Below are positions 59,602 to 64,000 of a stretch of 64,000 nt of DNA, piece by piece. Position numbers and translations under genes: made by a program. The notes below the pieces were generated by a model. The model did not search any database, was not told where the DNA came from, and worked only from the letters and a program-made list of their open reading frames with translations. Location: positions 1 through 64,000 of the forward strand of contig CANRGX010000008.1 in NCBI GenBank assembly GCA_947630215.1, written 5' to 3'. The DNA is from an uncultured Eisenbergiella sp. (GTDB lineage Bacteria > Bacillota > Clostridia > Lachnospirales > Lachnospiraceae). Each line of letters starts with the position of its first letter. Position 1 is the first letter of the stretch.

Positions 59602-61122
59602 GTGGTAGGGACACAGAACAGCGGCGAAGAAAACAGGAAGGCGCAGGAGCAGGATCTCAATCAGATCTTAAAGGCGAGAAGGGAAAAGCTGGCGGCGCTG
59701 CAGGCGGCAGGCAAGGATCCCTTCCGGCACGTAAAATACGATGTGACGGCGCACAGCGGCCAGATCAAGGAAAACTTTGACAGCATGGAGGGACAGGCGG
59801 TTTGCATCGCAGGCCGTATGATGTTCAAGCGCGTGATGGGCAAGGCGTCCTTCTGCAATGTGCAGGATCTGCAGGGCAGCATCCAGGTATATGTTGCACG
59901 CGACAATATCGGGGAAGAATCCTACGCGGATTTTAAGAAGTACGATGTAGGGGATATTCTGGGCGTGCAGGGCGAGGTGTTCAAGACCAAAACCGGCGAG
60001 ATTTCCGTTCACGCATCCGAAGTGGTTCTGCTGTCCAAGAGCCTGCAGGTGCTTCCCGAGAAGTACCATGGCCTGACCAATACGGATCTGCGTTACCGGC
60101 AGCGGTACGTGGATCTGATTATGAATCAGGAGGTCAAAGAGACCTTTCTCAAGCGTTCCCGGATTCTTAGCGCGATCCGCCGGTATCTGGACGGACAGGG
60201 TTTTATGGAGGTGGAGACGCCCATGCTGGTGGCCAACGCCGGCGGCGCGGCGGCGCGCCCTTTTCTGACCCACTATAACGCGCTGGACGAAGATGTGAAG
60301 CTGCGGATTTCTCTGGAACTGTATTTAAAACGGCTGATCGTAGGCGGCATGGAGCGGGTCTACGAGATTGGGAGAGTGTTCCGCAACGAGGGTGTGGACA
60401 CCCGGCACAATCCGGAATTTACACTGATGGAGCTGTATCAGGCCTATACCGATTATCACGGCATGATGGATCTGACGGAAAATCTGTACCGCTATGTGGC
60501 AAAAGAGGTGCTGGGCACCCTGCAGCTCCCTTATGGAGACAAAGTGATTGACCTGGAAGCGCCCTTTGCGCGCATCACCATGCTGGACGCGGTGAAGCAG
60601 TATGCGGGCGTGGATTTTGACCAGATCCGCACGGATGAGGAAGCCAGGGCCGTCGCGAAGGAACATCATATCGAGTTTGAGGACAGGCATAAGAAGGGCG
60701 ACATTTTGAGCCTTTTCTTTGAGGAATATGTGGAGGATCATCTGATACAGCCCACCTTTGTCATGGATCATCCCATTGAGATTTCGCCGCTGACCAAGAG
60801 AAAACCGGACAAGCCGGATTATGTGGAGCGGTTTGAACTGTTCATCAACGGCTGGGAGATGGCGAACGCCTATTCCGAATTGAACGATCCCATCGATCAG
60901 AGAGAACGTTTTCGGGCGCAGGAGCTTTTGCTGTCCCAGGGCGATGAGGAGGCCAATACCACCGATGAGGATTTCATGAACGCGCTGGAGATTGGAATGC
61001 CTCCCACGGGCGGCATTGGCTACGGCATCGACCGGATGGTGATGCTGATGACGGATTCCCCGGCGATTAGGGATGTGCTGTTGTTCCCGACGATGAAAAC
61101 TTTGGGTAAGGAAAGCCAGTAA
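59602..61122 (+). CDS. lysS: Lysyl-tRNA synthetase, class II
   Basis: 506 residues, GTG start after AGAGG. An OB-fold anticodon domain ([20 protein letters not shown]) is followed by the class II core with motif 2 ([20 protein letters not shown]), [11 protein letters not shown] and motif 3 ([19 protein letters not shown]). It ends GKESQ. It charges tRNA-Lys. The chromosome-to-mobile-element junction begins just after its stop. Confidence 0.97.
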   Translation: MVGTQNSGEENRKAQEQDLNQILKARREKLAALQAAGKDPFRHVKYDVTAHSGQIKENFDSMEGQAVCIAGRMMFKRVMGKASFCNVQDLQGSIQVYVARDNIGEESYADFKKYDVGDILGVQGEVFKTKTGEISVHASEVVLLSKSLQVLPEKYHGLTNTDLRYRQRYVDLIMNQEVKETFLKRSRILSAIRRYLDGQGFMEVETPMLVANAGGAAARPFLTHYNALDEDVKLRISLELYLKRLIVGGMERVYEIGRVFRNEGVDTRHNPEFTLMELYQAYTDYHGMMDLTENLYRYVAKEVLGTLQLPYGDKVIDLEAPFARITMLDAVKQYAGVDFDQIRTDEEARAVAKEHHIEFEDRHKKGDILSLFFEEYVEDHLIQPTFVMDHPIEISPLTKRKPDKPDYVERFELFINGWEMANAYSELNDPIDQRERFRAQELLLSQGDEEANTTDEDFMNALEIGMPPTGGIGYGIDRMVMLMTDSPAIRDVLLFPTMKTLGKESQ

Positions 61123-61331
61123 AATCAAGACTTCCGGCGATTCTCTGTTGTGATTTACTACAAATTTACTACAAATTTGCTACGTATAATACGGAATAAT
61201 ACTTGATAATACGTTTTATACGACATTCAATTTAATAAGGTATGTACCTTTAGGGACACTTTCCAAGTGAGAATTTGGAAGTGTCCTTTTTTGTTATGGT
61301 CAAAACAAAATAAGAATTGGAGGAAAATGAA
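61123..61331. other. Junction between lysS and an integrated mobile element
   Basis: TACTACAAATT occurs twice in direct tandem (61156-61166 and 61167-61177), followed by TGCTACG and a short series of ATAATACG-type repeats to about 61225. A terminator stem lies at 61254-61286: GGACACTTTCCAA pairs with TTGGAAGTGTCC with one bulge, then TTTTTTG. The repeats could be arm-type integrase-binding sites of an integrative element, placed at its left end. Confidence 0.5.
61254..61293 (+). terminator. Terminator at the left end of the mobile element
   Basis: Stem of 12 pairs with one bulged T, followed by six T residues. Confidence 0.75.
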
Positions 61332-61808
61332 ATGGCAAACACAGCGATAAGAGCAATCAAAGAAATGAATACCCGCACAGTTACTTTCAAGAGCAAGGAA
61401 CACAAAAAGTTTTATCAGAAATATCTGCCACGGTGCAGGTATCAGGACGTATACCACAAGGCGCTGGTTTACTGTCTTGGGATTGACCGGGACACAAGGG
61501 AACATGTGGATCAGATTTATGATTTCAGGACAGGTAATGTAAAACCGGAGTGCCTGCATGAAGGCTGGCAGACCAGCGGTAGCGTGAAAATTGTTCGGAT
61601 AGCGTTCAATCTGTACTGCAACGGCACACCGGGCATTTATAACTACGACGATTCGGATTTGGAAGGTCAGTTGGAGGAAGTCCAGCGTTATACCGTGGAA
61701 GATTTGTTCTGCTGCGGCTATGCCCGCTATTTTTGGGAAGCAGTCAAGATCCGGTATCCGGAGTATTGCTATAACGTGGATTGGGAGGATATGTATGCTG
61801 AAAATTAG
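61332..61808 (+). CDS. DUF6075-family mobile-element protein
   Basis: 158 residues from ATG 61332, preceded by TTGGAGG. FKSKEHKKFYQKYLPRC, DVYHKALVYCLGIDRDTREHV and the DWEDMY ending match DUF6075-like proteins found in conjugative elements of gut Firmicutes. No known activity. It is acidic and cytosolic. It leads the element's gene set and overlaps the next gene by 14 bases. Confidence 0.7.
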   Translation: MANTAIRAIKEMNTRTVTFKSKEHKKFYQKYLPRCRYQDVYHKALVYCLGIDRDTREHVDQIYDFRTGNVKPECLHEGWQTSGSVKIVRIAFNLYCNGTPGIYNYDDSDLEGQLEEVQRYTVEDLFCCGYARYFWEAVKIRYPEYCYNVDWEDMYAEN

Positions 61809-61962
61809 ACTGCAGGGGACAATCAAGGATATTCAGTGGTTCAGAAGGCTTCTGGAACGGCATGAGGAAGTGAAGGTGAAGGAAGTCTCAAAGCCTTTTA
61901 CGAATAAGGGAACAAACAAGTATTTTCGTGTTTATGCAGAAGTAGAAAAAGAAGAAAAGTAG
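61795..61962 (+). CDS. DUF3970-like small protein of integrative elements
   Basis: 55 residues, ATG inside the end of the preceding gene. LKIRLQGTIKDIQWFRRLLE and FTNKGTNKYFRVYAEVE are the pattern of DUF3970, a small beta-rich family (about 55-60 residues) carried by ICEs of Clostridia. Translational coupling with the upstream gene is likely. No function known. Confidence 0.7.
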   Translation: MLKIRLQGTIKDIQWFRRLLERHEEVKVKEVSKPFTNKGTNKYFRVYAEVEKEEK

Positions 61963-61978
61963 AGCAGGAGGAAAGTAT

Positions 61979-62764
61979 ATGTGCAGAGTAATCGCAATCG
62001 CAAACCAGAAAGGCGGAGTGGGCAAGACCACTACCTGTGTGAATTTAGGGATCGGGCTGGCAAGAGAAGGGAAAAAGGTGCTTCTGGTGGAGGCAGATGC
62101 ACAGGGTAGTATGGCGGTGAGCCTGGGGATTGCAGAGCCGGACGAGCTGGATGTGACGCTTGTAAATATCATGGAGAAGTTAATCAATGATGAGGATTTC
62201 GAGCCGGGGAAGGGGATCATCCACCATGAGGAGGGGATTGATTTTATCCCAGCAAATATCGAACTGGCAGGACTGGAGACGTCACTTGTGAATGTTATGA
62301 GCCGGGAGACGATCATGCGGCAGTACCTGAACGGCTTGAAAAGCCAGTACGAGTACATCCTGATTGACTGTATGCCCTCGTTAGGGATGATTACCATAAA
62401 TGCCCTTGTAGCGGCGAACAGTGTGCTGATCCCGGTGGAAGCGGCTTATCTTCCGGTAAAGGGGCTGCAGCAGCTCATTAAGACCATTGGACGGGTACAT
62501 CGGAAATTGAATCCGGCCCTCTCCATTATGGGGATTTTGCTCACGAAAGTAGATCGGCGGACGAATTTTGCAAGGGATATTTCCGCACAGATCCGGGAGG
62601 TTTACGGAGACAAAATCCATATCTTTGAGCATTGTATTCCGATGTCCATAAGGGCAGCGGAGACAACAGCGGAGGGCAAGAGTATTTATCTCCACGATCC
62701 AAAAGGGATTGTTGCGAATGGGTATCGGTGTCTGACAGGGGAGGTGCTGGAGCATGAAGAGTAA
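61979..62764 (+). CDS. parA: ParA/Soj-type partition ATPase
   Basis: 261 residues, AGGAGG before the ATG. IAIANQKGGVGKTTTCVNLG is the deviant Walker A (two lysines), LLVEADAQGSMAVSLGI the A' motif (Glu-Ala-Asp rather than the usual Asp-x-Asp), and ILIDCMPSLGMITINAL Walker B. It moves the element's DNA with the ParB encoded next; the two overlap by 11 bases. It is a small form with no N-terminal DNA-binding extension. Confidence 0.93.
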   Translation: MCRVIAIANQKGGVGKTTTCVNLGIGLAREGKKVLLVEADAQGSMAVSLGIAEPDELDVTLVNIMEKLINDEDFEPGKGIIHHEEGIDFIPANIELAGLETSLVNVMSRETIMRQYLNGLKSQYEYILIDCMPSLGMITINALVAANSVLIPVEAAYLPVKGLQQLIKTIGRVHRKLNPALSIMGILLTKVDRRTNFARDISAQIREVYGDKIHIFEHCIPMSIRAAETTAEGKSIYLHDPKGIVANGYRCLTGEVLEHEE

Positions 62765-63662
62765 GAGCGCACAGAAGGTCAGGCTGACTTCTTATGACGA
62801 TTTATTTGGAACCAGTGAACCGGTGTCCAGCGAAGCGGTCACTTCCGTACCGGTCAGCCAGTTGCATCCATTCGCAGGCCATCCGTTCCGGGTGGCCGAT
62901 GATGCGAAGATGCAGGAGACGGTGGAGAGTGTGAAGCAGCATGGCGTATTGGTGCCGGGAATTGTCCGCCCGTATCCGGAAGGAGGATATGAGATCATAT
63001 CGGGACACCGCAGACGGAGAGCCTGCGAGCTGGCGGGCATAGAGGAAATGCCGGTGATCATCCGTGATCTGGATAATGATGCCGCCACAGTGATCATGGT
63101 GGATGCAAACATCCAGAGGGAGGATATCCTGCCGAGTGAGAAGGCAAAAGCCTACAAAATGAAATACGAAGCCATGAAGCACCAGGGCAGCAAAGGGGAA
63201 AAGTTCACTGCAGATGCGGTGGGGGAAGCTGCCGGGGAGAGTGGAAGGACGGTTCAGAGGTACATACGGCTGGCAGAGCTGGTGCCGGAACTGTTAGAAT
63301 ATGTGGATATGAAAAAGATTTCTCTTGTGATTGGGGAAATGCTGTCTTATCTGAAAGCGGAAGAACAGGGTTGGCTTGTGGATGCGGTTGCAAACAGCGG
63401 GGTATTTCCGTCAAAAGCACAGGCAGAGAGGTTGAAAGAGGAGAGTAAAGCCGGAAAACTGACGGAGGCAGGTATCTATGCGGTTCTTGTGAAGAAGGAC
63501 AGTGGGAAAGCCAGTGTGACAATTTCTGCAAAGAAGCTCAGCGATTATTTCCCGCCGGCATATACGAAAGAACGAATGGAACGGGTGATTTTTCAACTTT
63601 TGGAGGAATGGAAGCAGAACGGAGGAAAGGGGGAGTCTGGCAATGGAGAAGATACAGTTTAA
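62754..63662 (+). CDS. parB: ParB-family partition protein
   Basis: 302 residues, start overlapping parA. The ParB N-domain has VPVSQLHPFAGHPFRVADDA, PYPEGGYEIISGHRRRRACE (the GHRRxxA CTP/parS loop), and the HTH core around GESGRTVQRYIRLAELVPEL. The C-terminal part (about 215-302) is Lys/Glu-rich and may pair. It binds parS-like sites on the element; none was located. It overlaps the repA start by 20 bases. Confidence 0.92.
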   Translation: MKSKSAQKVRLTSYDDLFGTSEPVSSEAVTSVPVSQLHPFAGHPFRVADDAKMQETVESVKQHGVLVPGIVRPYPEGGYEIISGHRRRRACELAGIEEMPVIIRDLDNDAATVIMVDANIQREDILPSEKAKAYKMKYEAMKHQGSKGEKFTADAVGEAAGESGRTVQRYIRLAELVPELLEYVDMKKISLVIGEMLSYLKAEEQGWLVDAVANSGVFPSKAQAERLKEESKAGKLTEAGIYAVLVKKDSGKASVTISAKKLSDYFPPAYTKERMERVIFQLLEEWKQNGGKGESGNGEDTV

Positions 63663-64000
63663 ATATTTCCGTGGGATGGAAGCAGAGCAGTATAGCTTTT
63701 ACCGTGTGCCAAAGGTGCTGTTTACGGCAGAGTGCTTCAAGTCCCTTTCCTGCGAAGCAAAGGTTTTATACGGTCTCATGTTAGACCGTATGAGCCTTAG
63801 CATTAAGAACAGGTGGTTTGACGAAGAAGATCGGGTATATATTATGTTCACGGTTGAGGAAATAGCAGAGCTTTTAAACTGTGGGACACAGAAAGCAGTC
63901 AGGCTGTTAAAAGAATTAGACGGGGACAAAGGGATTGGACTGATCGAAAAGAAGCGGCTGGGCCTGGGAAAGCCCAACGTGATCTATGTGAAGAATTTTA
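63643..64000 (+). CDS. Replication initiator protein A, N-terminal part (cut by window end)
   Basis: 119 codons to the window edge, no stop. FKYFRGMEAEQYSFYRVPKVLF and FKSLSCEAKVLYGLMLDRMSLS, and WFDEEDRVYIMFTVEEIAELL, are the RepA_N (PF06970) winged-helix domain used by theta plasmids and by ICEs of Firmicutes for self-replication. ATG after GGGAG. It is the last gene seen of the element. Confidence 0.88.
   Translation, partial: MEKIQFKYFRGMEAEQYSFYRVPKVLFTAECFKSLSCEAKVLYGLMLDRMSLSIKNRWFDEEDRVYIMFTVEEIAELLNCGTQKAVRLLKELDGDKGIGLIEKKRLGLGKPNVIYVKNF

Noticed and set aside
1-64000. CRISPR arrays, tRNA and rRNA genes
   Set aside because: No regularly spaced identical repeats, cloverleaf with conserved TTCNANNC arm, or rRNA-like stretch was noticed on reading; a covariance-model scan would be decisive.

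Overview
The window looks like a chromosomal segment of a gut-type Lachnospiraceae (Clostridia). The evidence is a GC-rich Gram-positive gene set (DnaE, MurA, a SAM-I riboswitch before metK, a KtrAB-type potassium system, monofunctional BirA, type III pantothenate kinase), family-restricted hypotheticals such as a DUF6145-like protein, strong AGGAGG-type ribosome sites and consensus TTGACA-17-TATAAT promoters. No rRNA, tRNA or CRISPR array was seen.

Layout. (1) 1-7140 is an AT-rich accessory island full of decay. It holds a broken small gene (235-529); an intact three-gene cassette encoding a caspase-like protease and two different TIR proteins (711-2580), bracketed by a 90-bp imperfect direct repeat; a wrecked AlbA_2/RecG-like ATPase gene (2798-3907); an unrecognised membrane protein with a palindromic upstream element (4250-5395); a second relic of the ATPase family; and a dead IS30-family transposase. 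(2) 7286-15625 is GC-rich and holds a CMP-kinase-like protein with a possible ParB-like tail, a methyltransferase, a phosphoesterase, a lipoprotein esterase, an AraC regulator, a toroid-fold protein, acetyltransferases, an MFS gene broken by an in-frame amber codon, and a flavodoxin-fold oxidoreductase. (3) 15729-22531 holds a SpoIID-like/PG-binding/LysM protein, a polar amino-acid ABC importer on the minus strand, TspO, a Dabb protein, a DUF11 protein and a small helical protein. (4) 22757-27952 is a carbohydrate cluster: HAD phosphatase, GH43, DUF1349 and a YetA-like exo-rhamnogalacturonan-lyase-family protein. (5) 28033-61122 is housekeeping: sugar nucleotidyltransferase and GalE; an alkyltransferase-like protein; HlyIII; a small alarmone synthetase; an M23 peptidase; MurA; SAM-I/MetK; a GGDEF-GGDEF-EAL protein; DnaE-PfkA-KtrBA-like-TrmH-like-ProC; two SleB-like hydrolases with WalR-like boxes; NfeD/SPFH; ArgF-BirA-DUF6145-CoaX-Dus; GreA-LysS. 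(6) 61123-64000 is the left end of an integrated mobile element, with tandem repeats, DUF6075, DUF3970, ParA, ParB and a truncated RepA, directly after lysS.

The most interesting system is the caspase-TIR-TIR cassette. All three proteins keep their catalytic residues. By analogy with Thoeris-type immunity, in which TIR enzymes make NAD-derived signals (including a reported caspase-effector class), it is probably an anti-phage abortive-infection module. Two dissimilar TIR proteins beside one protease, plus the flanking repeats, make it unusual. A second regulatory find is the pair of WalR-like boxes downstream of the promoters of the two tandem SleB-like hydrolases.
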